64,000 nt of DNA from Shewanella sp. Isolate13 (GCF_022398325.1 NZ_JAKEVD010000012.1:52907-116906); one strand, 5' to 3'. Counted from the first letter of the stretch, positions 52,488 to 63,335 are shown. The notes: generated from the sequence alone by a model not told the origin. Numbers and translations: made by a program.

Positions 52488-55400
52488 TTAATTAATATAA
52501 TCAATGGTTTCAGGTTTTATCTTAGGCTCGGTTAGGGTTAATGACTCAAGGTAATTAATGCCTTTAGCCGTAATCCCCCCTTCATAGTCACGGCTACCAT
52601 CGGCTGTGATCACTGAGGCTTCACTTGGATTCCAAGCTTCAAAGAAGCTCTTTAGATTGTAACCCGAGACTGCAGAGGCACAGGCCATCAGCAGATCGCC
52701 TTCACTTAATCCATGGGGATTGCTAATGGAGCACGATGGGTTTGAATTTCTCGCCTCGTGATGCATCATGATGATCATATTCCAGCCTTCATCCTCACCG
52801 TAATAAGCTGGGATTGATTGACTATCAAAGTGATCAGCAATTTTGAAGTGAGTTTCTGCCCAGACTTTTAGCTGAGCAAACATCACTAAACGCGTCCCAG
52901 CATTACCATGACTCCATACATGGCCATTATCACGACTTATCATCATTGGGGCTTTTTGAATGTCGGTTTTAACTCGGTCCATACTGCCTTTGCCCATGTC
53001 ACGCAGATCCTGCATATACAGGGCTAGCAAGTTATTAGCCACCTCAGTCGCACCATTCACATTAAAAGGCGCGGCAGCCAAGTTATGACCCACCTCGTGC
53101 CACAACAACCAATCATTATCAGGTATTGTTGGGATCACATTTGAGTTGCGATTATAAGTCGTGCTCATCACTGGGTAGCCTGAATGAGCCGCACCAATTG
53201 AGATCTGTACATCATTAACAAATCGATGGCTGTGCTCAGGTAATAACTCACCGGTAAAACGCATATTGCCTTCGCTGTTATCTCTTGCATGGAAGTCGCT
53301 GGCTTTTTCAGCGAAGTCGTTCATCCCATCTGCAAACGTTTGAATATGGGTGTCGGCTACGTTGTTAACGGGCGTGGTGTAAACAAAGTGACCCGTGATG
53401 ATTTCGGCTAGCGGAACACCTGGATTGACAGGGTTTTGCCATTGGCCGTTTTTCCATAGTGACGCTTCCAATACCCCAGTAAAGTTAAACTCCACGCTAT
53501 TGGTGGTATCTGTACTCGCAGGCTTGATGTAAATAAGACCGCCGTAAGGGGCAATAATCTCGGTGGTAGTGCCAGCTTTATGGCGCCAAGACTTTTGCAC
53601 GCGAGGAGGGCGCTTCAATGCCAATTCATGCTCATGCTTACCCGTTACATCATCCACTAACGCCACAGTGATCGTTGCGTCATGATTACCACTGACGGAG
53701 ACGACACCACGCTTAACGGCCCACAGTCCAGTTGATTGCATATTGTTAGCTGTGCCCACAACGGCATTATTGAATGTTTCAATATTGACCTTGGCATTGC
53801 CACCTGTCTCGCCGGTATTACCTGGATAGCTTGAGGTATCGACACTAATGTCATTATCCCAGTATGAACGGCCAAGCATGATGCGAGTTAGTGGTTTTTC
53901 TTGGTAGTTCAATGGATAGCTAGGATTGAGTTCACCGCTTTGGGTTAACATGCCATAGCTTAATAATTTTTCGCGGGTTTCAGTCGTGCAGGCATTATCT
54001 GGCTGATGTACGTCTAAGGTATAACAGTTGAGGAATTCTGTGGCTTTTTTAAAGCCTAATTCATCCTGCACTGCAGGGTTATAGTGATATTGTTCGTCAT
54101 TCCAAAACCAAATAGACAGGTTGTCATAAGTTTGGTTTAGCTCGTTCAATGACAAACGGCTGCCCTCTTTACCTTTACTGCGATAATAGATTTCATGTTG
54201 ATATAGCTTCTCAACATTGCCGCCGAGATTAGCGGCTTTAACCATAGTGCTCACCACATCAGGACTGATTTCGTAGCGAGTAAACCTAGGTCTGTAGTAT
54301 CTATGCCCCGTGGCGTAGCCATGACCCTGACGGGTTTCAATACAACCTATTTCGTAGTCATAACTGGTATCAGTACACTCTTTTACTTTTGGAAAGGCCG
54401 CCTGAATTTTGGCAACAGCGGCTAAACGCTCAGCTTCAGTATTAACGCCGTAAAATGCGAAGTTATTGTGCTCATTGCCATCGCTGTCTATTGTTTTATA
54501 TTCGGCAATACCAAACTTTGGTTTGTCGATTGGAGATGGAAAGGTTACGGTACCATCTTCGTTAATTACAAACTTGGATATATCATCAAACTTCTCATAG
54601 GTGACGAGAGTGCCAGTAAAGCTTGCGCGAGGGTTCGGGTATGGCGCTTGGCAGTAATAGCTTTCGCCACAGTAAGCCTGTCTCGTTCTTGCAAGGTTGG
54701 CACCGCCTATCGATATACCGGCTGTATCGGCTAAACGGGCAATTGGCTCAGGGTTCAATTGCTCGATACCATCCATAAATAAGACGTTGCCGCCAGCATT
54801 AATGTACTCAATCAATGCGGTAATATCAGCCGCAGAAAGTAGAGGCTTATTAATGTCGGCGAGGACTTTAACGCTCATGCCATCGCCAAACAGCCCCGTT
54901 TCATAGGCTTGTAGGATTAACACTGGCGTTGTTTTAGGATCTAGGCCATCGTAACTACCCGATGAAAGCGGATCTAGGTTGAGACGATAAGACTCATCGA
55001 TAAAAAAGTCATAAGTCTGATTGTAATTGACGTTGGATTGCCACACTTTATCGATGTTTGAACCGACATTAATGGCAGCTTGGCCATTGGCATATTCGGC
55101 AGTAAACCAAGTAAACATATTCATAAAGAATTTAGGCATGCTGCCGTTGTCTTTACCCGCGTCTTCACCACCGGCCCAGTAACTATCAGGTTTGCTGAGA
55201 ATATTGGGGTACATACTGTTGCCCATAAACACCACTTTGCCCTGTCCAATTTCACCGGCGGTGATAACGGGCAAGTTATAGGTAGCGGTATCTTTGCCAA
55301 CGGTTTCTGGGCGCTTTAGAATAACATCAGAGTTCGCATCTATTGTTTTAGCATCAGTAACATAAGGGAAACCGTCATCACGCCTATAGGCTTGTTCTGA

Positions 55401-56987
55401 ACCAAATGGTAGCCAGTAGTTAACGTCATTGCGTGGCATTAACACCGGGAAGGCGGTATTTGATGTGTTCATTGAGCGCATAAAACGCGCGAAACCCACC
55501 TCACCATAGAACGCAGAGTTATCGTGAAATACGTGGAACTGGTCAACATCAGTATAAAGCTGCTGTAGGGTATCAGTAACATAGCCGCCTTTTTGCAAAA
55601 GAGGGCTGACGTGGTGTCTAGCAGTTGGATTTAAATTCAGTTCAGTGTCAATTATTTGGGCGAGTCCGGTACTGAATTGTGCGTTAAATTCGTCAGGTAC
55701 AAAGTAACCACTGGCCTCGATCTCTGCACCATTTGGTAGGTTGAGGTTGATGAGCTCATTTATCACGTTCGGGTATTGGCCAAACACTCTATGTACATTA
55801 GCGCCAAAAGTGACACTGTCAGCCGTTTGGGTGGCATAACGATTGATTAGCGCATCGATGTTTTGTTTTACAATTTCATTTTCAGACACATCGGAAAGAG
55901 TGTACTCAACCTGATTTCCTTTCACCGAGCCAAAGGTAAAGGTATCGAGTCCAAAAGTAATGGTCTCACCCCAAATGTAAGACACGATACCACTCGCGTC
56001 TGTTACTCCTCTTGAAGACTTGGTGTAGTAATTAACGCCGGCAATAGGTTTGCCCTGACTGTCGGTTAATACACTGTCAGTCAGCACAAGAGCGTCTTCG
56101 CTCGGTTGATAGCTGTAGGCATCTTCTGCGGAGGCCGACACGAAGTCTGCGTTGATGTCTGGTTTAGCGCCGGCAGAAACTTCAGGGGTCAAGCTGCTAT
56201 CGACGTGTGAGCTTGGCGCCTTATCAATTTCATCGGTCTCTTCGGCTGCTGGTGGATTTAAAAAAGCGTCAATGTCAGCGGCATCGCCGTTTGAAAATAG
56301 AGGGGAAACATCGAAGCTGTCGATTTCGTCAACACAGATCTCATTGGTGAGAGCCGGGCAGGTGCTCACCTTACTCATCACTTTCGAAGCATCTGTGACG
56401 CTAATTGCATGTGCCCAGTCATTTTTCATGTCTAGGGCCATCGCATTATGACTGTCTCGAGTCCAGCCATCCGGTAGTGGAATATCCTTGTTTAACAGCT
56501 CTAATGAGCCGTAAGTACAGCTGACGTTATCGCCATCTTTAAAGGTGAAAGTACCACTATGGCCCAATGTTTGTCCGTTACAGCTGATATGACCCGATAA
56601 CTTTTTGCCACTCAGTAGTAAGGTACCCTGATAAGTCTGCTTAGCAGGGATCAGATCGGTAGGAGGAATACTCTGCACTGTGCCTGTAAAACACTGATTG
56701 TTAGTGTAGATTTCGCGTTTACTGATCACGCCGTTCAGGTTCGATTGGCAAAGTTCGAGGCTTTGGTAGCTATTAGCTGTTAATGCCTGGCTGTCGCCAA
56801 TGTTCTCTTCTGCATCGGTACTACAGAAGAAGTACTCATTTCGAGATAGCTTATCGTTAAATTGATTTTCGCAAAGTGCGTTATCAATAATATCGAGTAA
56901 CGGATTTGATGGTTCTTGGGGGGTATCGCTGTCGGAACAGCCCGCCAACAGATTGCTGATAACTACAGCAAGGAGCAATTTTTTCAT
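52488..56987 (-). CDS. AcfD/SslE-like M60 metalloprotease lipoprotein
   Basis: Very large surface or secreted lipoprotein of 1,499 residues, near the length of Vibrio AcfD and E. coli SslE (YghJ), which act on mucins. The lipobox is LLAGC (Cys17). The N-terminal part (about 20-300) is Cys-rich and acidic. The middle region carries FMGNSMYPN and NVLFMDGIEQL blocks. The C-terminal M60 (enhancin-like) peptidase domain has HEVGHN at 1297-1302 and a following glutamate in NGATEVANN. In other species it is exported by a type II system; none is encoded here. The gene stands alone with an inverted repeat in its leader. Confidence 0.88.
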   Translation of the reverse strand: MKKLLLAVVISNLLAGCSDSDTPQEPSNPLLDIIDNALCENQFNDKLSRNEYFFCSTDAEENIGDSQALTANSYQSLELCQSNLNGVISKREIYTNNQCFTGTVQSIPPTDLIPAKQTYQGTLLLSGKKLSGHISCNGQTLGHSGTFTFKDGDNVSCTYGSLELLNKDIPLPDGWTRDSHNAMALDMKNDWAHAISVTDASKVMSKVSTCPALTNEICVDEIDSFDVSPLFSNGDAADIDAFLNPPAAEETDEIDKAPSSHVDSSLTPEVSAGAKPDINADFVSASAEDAYSYQPSEDALVLTDSVLTDSQGKPIAGVNYYTKSSRGVTDASGIVSYIWGETITFGLDTFTFGSVKGNQVEYTLSDVSENEIVKQNIDALINRYATQTADSVTFGANVHRVFGQYPNVINELINLNLPNGAEIEASGYFVPDEFNAQFSTGLAQIIDTELNLNPTARHHVSPLLQKGGYVTDTLQQLYTDVDQFHVFHDNSAFYGEVGFARFMRSMNTSNTAFPVLMPRNDVNYWLPFGSEQAYRRDDGFPYVTDAKTIDANSDVILKRPETVGKDTATYNLPVITAGEIGQGKVVFMGNSMYPNILSKPDSYWAGGEDAGKDNGSMPKFFMNMFTWFTAEYANGQAAINVGSNIDKVWQSNVNYNQTYDFFIDESYRLNLDPLSSGSYDGLDPKTTPVLILQAYETGLFGDGMSVKVLADINKPLLSAADITALIEYINAGGNVLFMDGIEQLNPEPIARLADTAGISIGGANLARTRQAYCGESYYCQAPYPNPRASFTGTLVTYEKFDDISKFVINEDGTVTFPSPIDKPKFGIAEYKTIDSDGNEHNNFAFYGVNTEAERLAAVAKIQAAFPKVKECTDTSYDYEIGCIETRQGHGYATGHRYYRPRFTRYEISPDVVSTMVKAANLGGNVEKLYQHEIYYRSKGKEGSRLSLNELNQTYDNLSIWFWNDEQYHYNPAVQDELGFKKATEFLNCYTLDVHQPDNACTTETREKLLSYGMLTQSGELNPSYPLNYQEKPLTRIMLGRSYWDNDISVDTSSYPGNTGETGGNAKVNIETFNNAVVGTANNMQSTGLWAVKRGVVSVSGNHDATITVALVDDVTGKHEHELALKRPPRVQKSWRHKAGTTTEIIAPYGGLIYIKPASTDTTNSVEFNFTGVLEASLWKNGQWQNPVNPGVPLAEIITGHFVYTTPVNNVADTHIQTFADGMNDFAEKASDFHARDNSEGNMRFTGELLPEHSHRFVNDVQISIGAAHSGYPVMSTTYNRNSNVIPTIPDNDWLLWHEVGHNLAAAPFNVNGATEVANNLLALYMQDLRDMGKGSMDRVKTDIQKAPMMISRDNGHVWSHGNAGTRLVMFAQLKVWAETHFKIADHFDSQSIPAYYGEDEGWNMIIMMHHEARNSNPSCSISNPHGLSEGDLLMACASAVSGYNLKSFFEAWNPSEASVITADGSRDYEGGITAKGINYLESLTLTEPKIKPETIDYIN

Positions 56988-57533
56988 TTTATTTTCTCAA
57001 TAACCACAAGCAAAGTTGCTTTCTCTAAAATCTATCCTCGAATAAGTTTTAGAGAATATGGCTTCCGGTTAAAACGAGTATTAACAGTAGGTTTTTGGCG
57101 TTAAGGAATAGGGGGGATGAAAAGTTAAGGCGACTGCTGACTAACAAACTTAAGTGATTTCCTGAATATGGCTAAAAGTAGACTGAGTATTATCTCAATT
57201 TTATAGTGGAATTCATAATGATATATTTAGCTAACTGGTTAATTATTATATGAAATGTGGCTTAAACTTGACCGTTCGTTGCTGAGCTGTGCCTGAGTTT
57301 ATAAGGCTTATCGGCAGTGCTGAACAATCAGCTATAACCCCAGCAATAATGTTTTGCGCAATCGCTTTAATAAGCCCAATATTGTGATGCGGGGTCACAG
57401 GCTATTACATGTCGCCCGTTACCTTGTCTGGCTTAAGCTATTGTTAAATCGACTCAGTTTTCTTACTATCTAATAAAATGGAAAACCATCACGGTTACTC
57501 TCCAGTATCTCCCTCATTTTTAAACGAGAAAGC
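56988..57533. other. Divergent intergenic region, AcfD-like gene / sbcD
   Basis: 546 bases holding the promoters of both genes. Besides the inverted repeat at 57021-57056 I see no gene, repeat or recognised operator; no LexA box is visible before sbcD. Confidence 0.5.
57021..57056 (-). promoter_or_regulatory. Inverted repeat in the upstream region of the AcfD-like gene
   Basis: TTCTCTAAAA and TTTTAGAGAA form a perfect 10-bp inverted repeat spaced by 16 bases, 33-69 bases upstream of the start codon. It may be an operator or a leader hairpin. It has no T-run, so termination is unlikely. Confidence 0.5.
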
Positions 57534-58679
57534 ATGAAATTTATCCATACTTCTGACTGGCACATCGGCAGACAGCTTCATAACCAGAGCCTGCTCGATG
57601 ATCAGCGTTTTGTTCTCAATCAGATTATTGAACTTGCCACCGAGCATAGTGCTGATGCGGTGGTGGTGGCGGGGGATATTTACGATAGATCGGTTCCCCC
57701 GGCTAATGCGGTAGCCTTATTGGATGAGGTGGTCAATCGCTTGGTCAATGAGCTCAAGATCCCGCTGATCATGATTGCGGGAAACCATGATGGCCATGAG
57801 CGCTTAGGTTTTGCTTCTCGGCAGATGAATAACAGCGGCCTACACATCGTAGGCCCATTGACCAAAGAAGTTAGAGCCATCGAGCTTAACGGCAAAGCGG
57901 GCTCTGCTGTGTTTTACGGCTTGCCCTACGCCGATCCTGCTACTGTTCGTCAGGTGTTCGATTGTGAGGTCAACACCCATGAAGAGGCGATGGCGAAACT
58001 GCTTGAACAGGTTGATGAGCATGACAGTAAAGGCTTACCTAAAGTGGTTATCAGTCACTGCTTTCTCGATGGCGGCAGTGAGTCAGAATCGGAGCGGCCA
58101 CTGAGTATTGGCGGCGCCGATAAGATCTCACCCAAATTATTTACCCCATATAACTATACGGCGTTAGGGCATCTGCATGGCCCGCAATATAAGGGCGCCG
58201 AGCATGTACGCTACAGCGGCTCAATGCTTAAATACTCCTTTAGTGAGCAGCACCAAAACAAGTCGGTTACCTTGGTTGAACTAGACAGTGACGGCAAAGC
58301 CAGCTTCGAGTTACTGCCTTTGAAGGGCATGCGAGATGTGCGCATTATCGAAGGTGAGTTAGCTCAGCTACTTGAGTCAGGCAAAACCGATATTAACCGT
58401 GAAGATTACCTGATGGTGAGGCTCAGTGACAAAACCGCTATTTTGGACGCCATGGGCAAACTGAGAAGCGTGTATCCGAATGTGCTGCACCTCGAGCGTA
58501 CAGGCTTGATGAGTGAGAGCGGCAAGGTGGAGCTAAGCCGTGACCATATTAAGAAGGGTGAGCTAGATATGTTTACCGATTTCTTTACCCAAGTGTCGGG
58601 CGAGGCAATGACAGAGGCGCAGCAACAAGCCATGAGTGCAACTATCGATGAGTTACATAAAGCGGAGCGCACATCATGA
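57534..58679 (+). CDS. sbcD: Exonuclease subunit SbcD
   Basis: Mre11-type nuclease subunit of SbcCD, which cuts hairpins and processes blocked DNA ends. It has 381 residues (E. coli 400). The metallophosphoesterase motifs are complete: SDWHIGR at 7-13, VVAGDIYDR, IAGNHDGHERL, VISHCFLDGG and ALGHLHGPQ. The C-terminal capping domain follows. The ATG at 57534 has the ribosome site GAGAAAG. Its TGA overlaps the sbcC ATG as ATGA. Confidence 0.96.
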   Translation: MKFIHTSDWHIGRQLHNQSLLDDQRFVLNQIIELATEHSADAVVVAGDIYDRSVPPANAVALLDEVVNRLVNELKIPLIMIAGNHDGHERLGFASRQMNNSGLHIVGPLTKEVRAIELNGKAGSAVFYGLPYADPATVRQVFDCEVNTHEEAMAKLLEQVDEHDSKGLPKVVISHCFLDGGSESESERPLSIGGADKISPKLFTPYNYTALGHLHGPQYKGAEHVRYSGSMLKYSFSEQHQNKSVTLVELDSDGKASFELLPLKGMRDVRIIEGELAQLLESGKTDINREDYLMVRLSDKTAILDAMGKLRSVYPNVLHLERTGLMSESGKVELSRDHIKKGELDMFTDFFTQVSGEAMTEAQQQAMSATIDELHKAERTS

Positions 58680-61600
58680 GACCCATTACCCTTGAGATGT
58701 CTGCTTTTGGCCCTTTTGCGTCGACGCAAACTGTCGACTTTTCCGCATTAGGCTCAAACCCGCTGTTCTTAATCAACGGTCCTACAGGGGCGGGTAAGAC
58801 CACACTGTTAGATGCTATCTGTTTCGCCCTCTATGGTAAAACCACGGGGGATGAGCGAGAGGGCAGCCAGATGCGCTGCGACTTAGCACAAGATAGTTTG
58901 CTTACCGAAGTGACGTTTAGTTTCGCGCTGGGGGATAAACAATACCGTATTCGCCGAGTACCCGAGCAACAACGTGCTAAAAAGAGTGGCGATGGCTATA
59001 CACTGCAAAAGCCCGAAGCCCAGCTTTACCGTATCGACAGTGATGGCACTGAGCATCTGCTGGTGGCGAGTAAGGTCTCTGAGGCCACGGCCGAAATAGA
59101 GACGTTAACTGGCCTCGATGCCGATCAGTTCCGTCAGGTGATGGTGTTGCCACAGGGTAAGTTCCGCGAGCTCTTAATGGCAGACTCAAAAGACAGAGAG
59201 AAGATTTTCAGTCAGCTTTTCCAAACGCAAATTTACCGCAAAATTGAAGATAAGCTAAAGTTTCAAGCCGCAGCGATTAAGAATGAAGTGCGTGATCACC
59301 GTAATAAACGTGATGGCATGCTGCACAATATCGAGCTTGAGTCTGATGAGGCGCTACATAACGAGCTTACGCAGCTCGAGCCTAAGCTTGCTCAAGCGTT
59401 AGAGGCTAAAGAGCAGGCTAAACTTGGGTTAATCGATGCCAATAAGCGGTTTGAGTCGGCCAAATTGCTCGTTAGTGACTTCGATGCACTGGATAAACTT
59501 CAGCAAGTCGCTGTGCAGCTGCAAGAGCATAAAACCGTTATCACCCAACGACAGCTACAGCTTGAAAGTGGCCAAAAGGCATTGCAGTTAAAACCTGTTT
59601 TAGATGTGTCTTTGGCGCGAGAAACTGAAGCCGCTCAAGCCGAGGCCAGCCTGACTCAAGTGCAAGCTGCTAAGCAGCTTAGTGAGCAGGTGCTGACCCA
59701 AAGTCAGGCGCAATTTGATACCCTGCCTGAGCAAGAGCGGCAACTGCAGCAAGTGCAAAATAGCGAGCAAACCTTAACCCAGTTGGTGCCTCAGCTACAA
59801 GGACTCGATGGCCTGCAAAAAGCCTTGACTGAGGCAACAATTGCACGCGACCAAGCGAAACAGAAAGGCATTAAAGACAAGGTAAGTTTAGAGAAACTGT
59901 CGACAGAAAAACTCGCAGCAGAGCAGCTCATCCCTCAACTTGAGCAAGTTGCGGCCGAGCAGGTTAATGTCCAGCAAGCTGTCACGGCTCAACTTGATCT
60001 GATTGAGCGTTACGGCCAGTGGCAACAGGCTGGCAATGATACTAGTCAAACAGAGCAGGCGCTATTACGGGTAATGGAAAAAGGCCAGCAATTGCGCGCC
60101 CGTTTTATAGAAGCCCAGACCAATAACAAACAGTTGCTACTGGTATGGCATCGCGGCCAAGCTGCAAGCTTGGCCTTGCAGCTCAACCCTGGCCAGCCTT
60201 GCCCAGTATGTGGCAGCAGCGACCACCCACATCCAGCTAAAAGTGCAGAGCAATTGCCAACGGAAGAGGAGCTACAACAGGCTCAGCGCCATGAAGAGTT
60301 GGCAAATGAAGCGCTTAACCAAGCGAAATCAGAATATTCAGGGTTAAAGACTAAGCATCAAGAGCAGTTAAAGCGCGTCGATGAGCAGTTACAGCGCATT
60401 GGCGACAACAGTGCTCAATCCATTGAGAGCCTACAGCTACAATTACAGCAGTTACAGCAGCAGCTTAACCAAGCTACTGGCGCTGCTCAGCAGTTAACTC
60501 AACTCAGAAGCCAAATACAAAGTTGGCAGGCTGCAGAGCGAGAGCTGCAAGTGAAGCTCGAGGCGGAGCGAGAGCGTTTTCAAGCCTTGCAAGATCAGGC
60601 TTCGAGCCTCAAAGGACAGGTGGAGCAAGCGTGCGCCGCTATTCCGGAGCAGTATCGCAGCTTAGATGCACTTAATGGGGCAATTGAGCAGGTTAGGGCG
60701 CAGGTAACGGCGTTTTCGCAAGGGATCAACACCATTCGTCAGAGCCATACCAAAGCCTTAGAGCAAGACTCAGCGCAATCAGCAGCCGTTGTAGCTGCTC
60801 AAGCGAGCCTGGCTCAGGCAAGGGAGCAAAGTGACAGGGCGTTATCAGAGTTAAATCAGCAATTGGCCAGTTCAGGCTTTGCCGATAAACAGGCATTAAC
60901 TCAGGCGCTATTATCAACTGAAGCCCTGAGTGAAATTGCCAATGAGTTGGCTCAATATCAGCAAGACTGTACCGCTAACCAAACGACATTAAGCCAATTG
61001 AGCGAGAAGTTATCTGGGCTGAGCAAACCTGATATGCCAGAGTTTGAGACTCGCCTTGAGAGTATTCAAGCTGAGCAGCAAGCGGCTGAAAATAAGTGGC
61101 AAAGCCTGCAGAGCCGTGTGACGCAGCTGATGCAAACGCAAAAGCAGCTTAAAGAGGCCGACGCTAAAGCCAAGACGCTTGAAGACGAGTATGCGGTTGT
61201 TGGTACCTTATCTGAGGTCGCCAACGGTCAAACCGGTAATAAAATTAGCTTGCAGCGTTTCGTGCTCAGTGTACTGCTTGATGACGTGCTGCTTGAGGCG
61301 AGCCACCGTCTGCAACTCATGAGTAAGGGCCGCTATCGTTTGCTGCGTAAAGAGGAGCGCGCGAAGGGTAATAAGGCATCGGGGCTTGAACTCGAAGTTG
61401 AAGATGCCTACACCTCTAAGGTGCGTCCTGTAGCGACGCTCAGTGGTGGTGAGAGCTTTATGGCGGCGCTTTCTATGGCACTGGGTTTATCTGATGTGGT
61501 GCAGGCCTACGCGGGCGGAATTAAGCTCGATACCCTGTTTATTGACGAGGGCTTTGGCAGCCTAGATCAGGACTCGCTGGATTTAGCGGTCAGAACCTTG

Positions 61601-61732
61601 ATGGATCTGCAATCATCGGGTCGCATGATAGGGGTGATCTCTCACGTCTCAGAGATGAAGGAGCAGATAGGTACGCGCCTCGATATCAATAAGAGTGCAA
61701 TTGGGAGTGAAGTGAGTATCGTTCTGCCTTAA
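58676..61732 (+). CDS. sbcC: Exonuclease subunit SbcC
   Basis: Rad50-type SMC-like ATPase partner of SbcD. It has 1,018 residues (E. coli 1,048). Walker A is NGPTGAGKTTLLDAI near 33-47. Two long Gln/Ala-rich coiled-coil arms flank the zinc hook CPVC (Cys509, Cys512). The C-terminal ATPase half has signature LSGGESFMAALSMALGLSD and Walker B TLFIDEGFGSLD. The ATGA overlap with sbcD indicates translational coupling. Confidence 0.96.
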   Translation: MRPITLEMSAFGPFASTQTVDFSALGSNPLFLINGPTGAGKTTLLDAICFALYGKTTGDEREGSQMRCDLAQDSLLTEVTFSFALGDKQYRIRRVPEQQRAKKSGDGYTLQKPEAQLYRIDSDGTEHLLVASKVSEATAEIETLTGLDADQFRQVMVLPQGKFRELLMADSKDREKIFSQLFQTQIYRKIEDKLKFQAAAIKNEVRDHRNKRDGMLHNIELESDEALHNELTQLEPKLAQALEAKEQAKLGLIDANKRFESAKLLVSDFDALDKLQQVAVQLQEHKTVITQRQLQLESGQKALQLKPVLDVSLARETEAAQAEASLTQVQAAKQLSEQVLTQSQAQFDTLPEQERQLQQVQNSEQTLTQLVPQLQGLDGLQKALTEATIARDQAKQKGIKDKVSLEKLSTEKLAAEQLIPQLEQVAAEQVNVQQAVTAQLDLIERYGQWQQAGNDTSQTEQALLRVMEKGQQLRARFIEAQTNNKQLLLVWHRGQAASLALQLNPGQPCPVCGSSDHPHPAKSAEQLPTEEELQQAQRHEELANEALNQAKSEYSGLKTKHQEQLKRVDEQLQRIGDNSAQSIESLQLQLQQLQQQLNQATGAAQQLTQLRSQIQSWQAAERELQVKLEAERERFQALQDQASSLKGQVEQACAAIPEQYRSLDALNGAIEQVRAQVTAFSQGINTIRQSHTKALEQDSAQSAAVVAAQASLAQAREQSDRALSELNQQLASSGFADKQALTQALLSTEALSEIANELAQYQQDCTANQTTLSQLSEKLSGLSKPDMPEFETRLESIQAEQQAAENKWQSLQSRVTQLMQTQKQLKEADAKAKTLEDEYAVVGTLSEVANGQTGNKISLQRFVLSVLLDDVLLEASHRLQLMSKGRYRLLRKEERAKGNKASGLELEVEDAYTSKVRPVATLSGGESFMAALSMALGLSDVVQAYAGGIKLDTLFIDEGFGSLDQDSLDLAVRTLMDLQSSGRMIGVISHVSEMKEQIGTRLDINKSAIGSEVSIVLP

Positions 61733-61786
61733 CGGCTTATCGCAATCGCTGTACTTCGGAGTCGGCGGCTTGCTACTTGTTTGTAT

Positions 61787-61842
61787 TAACCCTGTTGAAG
61801 TTGATGATTTATCCTTCTTCTTCAATAGGGTTAGCTTTTCAT
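61787..61842 (+). terminator. Terminator of sbcDC
   Basis: A 14-bp stem TAACCCTGTTGAAG / CTTCAATAGGGTTA, with one G-T pair and a 19-base loop, is followed by GCTTTTC. It lies about 55 bases after sbcC. Confidence 0.75.
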
Positions 61843-61993
61843 TTCGTCCGAGCAATATTTCTCAAGTCAGCAATTTGTGCAGCAGATCGGTTTGTAAGTT
61901 GAATTTTTTTTGATATAACTTGGCATCAAATCTCGATTTGACGAGTTTTTTCGGTCAAATAGATAATCATAATAATGAAAGTTGAGGCATAGG

Positions 61994-63280
61994 TTGCGCG
62001 CAGGTAAATTTTCTTTTTCAAATATGTCTAAAAACCGTTTTGCACGATTGCCTTCTTTTCATCGGAAAGTGCTTTTAGGCTCAGTACTCATCGTCGGTGC
62101 TGCGATTTTACTCCCTCGTCAGCAAGAACTGCTACCGCAAAGGATCCCTGTTCAGCTGGATATTGAATCTTTTCTCGCCCAAAACGTGTCGATTCCCAGT
62201 GCAGAGCTGTTAGAGCCAAAGCCTGCATTTCAAAAAGTGATCGTAAAAGGCGATACCTTAAGCGGCTTGTTTGAGCAAGGCGGGGTCGATCAGCAGACCA
62301 TGCACCGCGTATTAGAGGCCGATCTGAATGTCTTGGCATTAGACACATTAAAGCCCGGCAATAAGATCCAGTTTTGGCTTAATGACGCGGGTGAGTTGCA
62401 AAAGCTAACGCTTTACTTTAATGCTGCTAGACAGGTGATATTCACGCGTTTCGATGATGGCTCGTTTAATGTCGATGAAGTGAATATTGAAGGCATTTGG
62501 CGTGACCGCGCCATCTCTGGTCAAATTCACGGTTCTTTCTATGTTTCGGCCAAGAAGATGGGCCTTAATGCGGCAGAGATCCAGCGCGTAGAATCATTAT
62601 TAAAAGAGAAGCTTAATTTTGCCCGCGATCTTCGTGCTGGCGACAAGTTCTCGGTATTGATGAACGATCAGTATATTGATGGTGAGGCCACAGGTAACAG
62701 TCAAGTTCTTGGGGTGACCATCGAGAGAGGCTCGAGTAGCATCAATGCCTACCAACATACAGATGGTAACTTTTATGACGAAAAGGGACAGAGTTTAGCG
62801 CGAGCGTTTCAGCGAATTCCGTTGACCAAGAACTACCGTATTAGTTCGCGGTTCAACCCTAATCGCCACCATCCCGTTACAGGCAGAAACTCACCTCACA
62901 ATGGTACAGACTTTGCCTTGCCTATTGGGACTAAGATTGTCGCGCCAGGTGACGGTATTGTCTCTTTGGTTACCGATCACCGTTTTGCAGGTAAATACAT
63001 CGTCATCGATCACGGTAACAAGTACCGCACCCGTTATTTGCACCTATCAAAAGCTTTAGTGCATAAAGGTCAGCGCGTGTCTCGCGGGCAAGTGATTGCA
63101 CTTTCAGGTAACACAGGACGCGTAACAGGCCCGCACTTGCATTATGAATTCCATATCAATGGTCGCCCAGTGGATTCGATGAAAGCCAAAATCCCTATGG
63201 CAAGTAAGCTCTCTTCCAAGGAAATGAGCGAATTTAGCCAGATTGTCAAAGTGAGAAAGATGATGATGGGGATTGCTTAA
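61994..63280 (+). CDS. M23 family murein endopeptidase (MepM/YebA-like)
   Basis: Predicted zinc endopeptidase that cuts peptidoglycan cross-links in the periplasm. It has about 428 residues. A membrane anchor lies near 27-43 (VLLGSVLIVGAAILLP). An OapA/LysM-like domain follows (FQKVIVKGDTLSGLF onward). The LytM domain carries the zinc ligands in HNGTDF (His302, Asp306) and HLHYEF (His381, His383). The start is uncertain: TTG at 61994 has GAGG upstream, while the first ATG is at 62024 without a ribosome site and a TTG at 61982 is also open. The gene stands alone between terminators. Confidence 0.88.
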   Translation: MRAGKFSFSNMSKNRFARLPSFHRKVLLGSVLIVGAAILLPRQQELLPQRIPVQLDIESFLAQNVSIPSAELLEPKPAFQKVIVKGDTLSGLFEQGGVDQQTMHRVLEADLNVLALDTLKPGNKIQFWLNDAGELQKLTLYFNAARQVIFTRFDDGSFNVDEVNIEGIWRDRAISGQIHGSFYVSAKKMGLNAAEIQRVESLLKEKLNFARDLRAGDKFSVLMNDQYIDGEATGNSQVLGVTIERGSSSINAYQHTDGNFYDEKGQSLARAFQRIPLTKNYRISSRFNPNRHHPVTGRNSPHNGTDFALPIGTKIVAPGDGIVSLVTDHRFAGKYIVIDHGNKYRTRYLHLSKALVHKGQRVSRGQVIALSGNTGRVTGPHLHYEFHINGRPVDSMKAKIPMASKLSSKEMSEFSQIVKVRKMMMGIA

Positions 63281-63335
63281 TCGTAATTTGAGACAAATTA
63301 AGTCCAAGAAAGTTTGTCTCGCCCTGAAATAGATA

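Noticed and set aside
56152..56451. 99-codon plus-strand frame inside the AcfD-like gene
   Set aside because: Opposite-strand shadow of a clear coding region with lipoprotein and M60 features.
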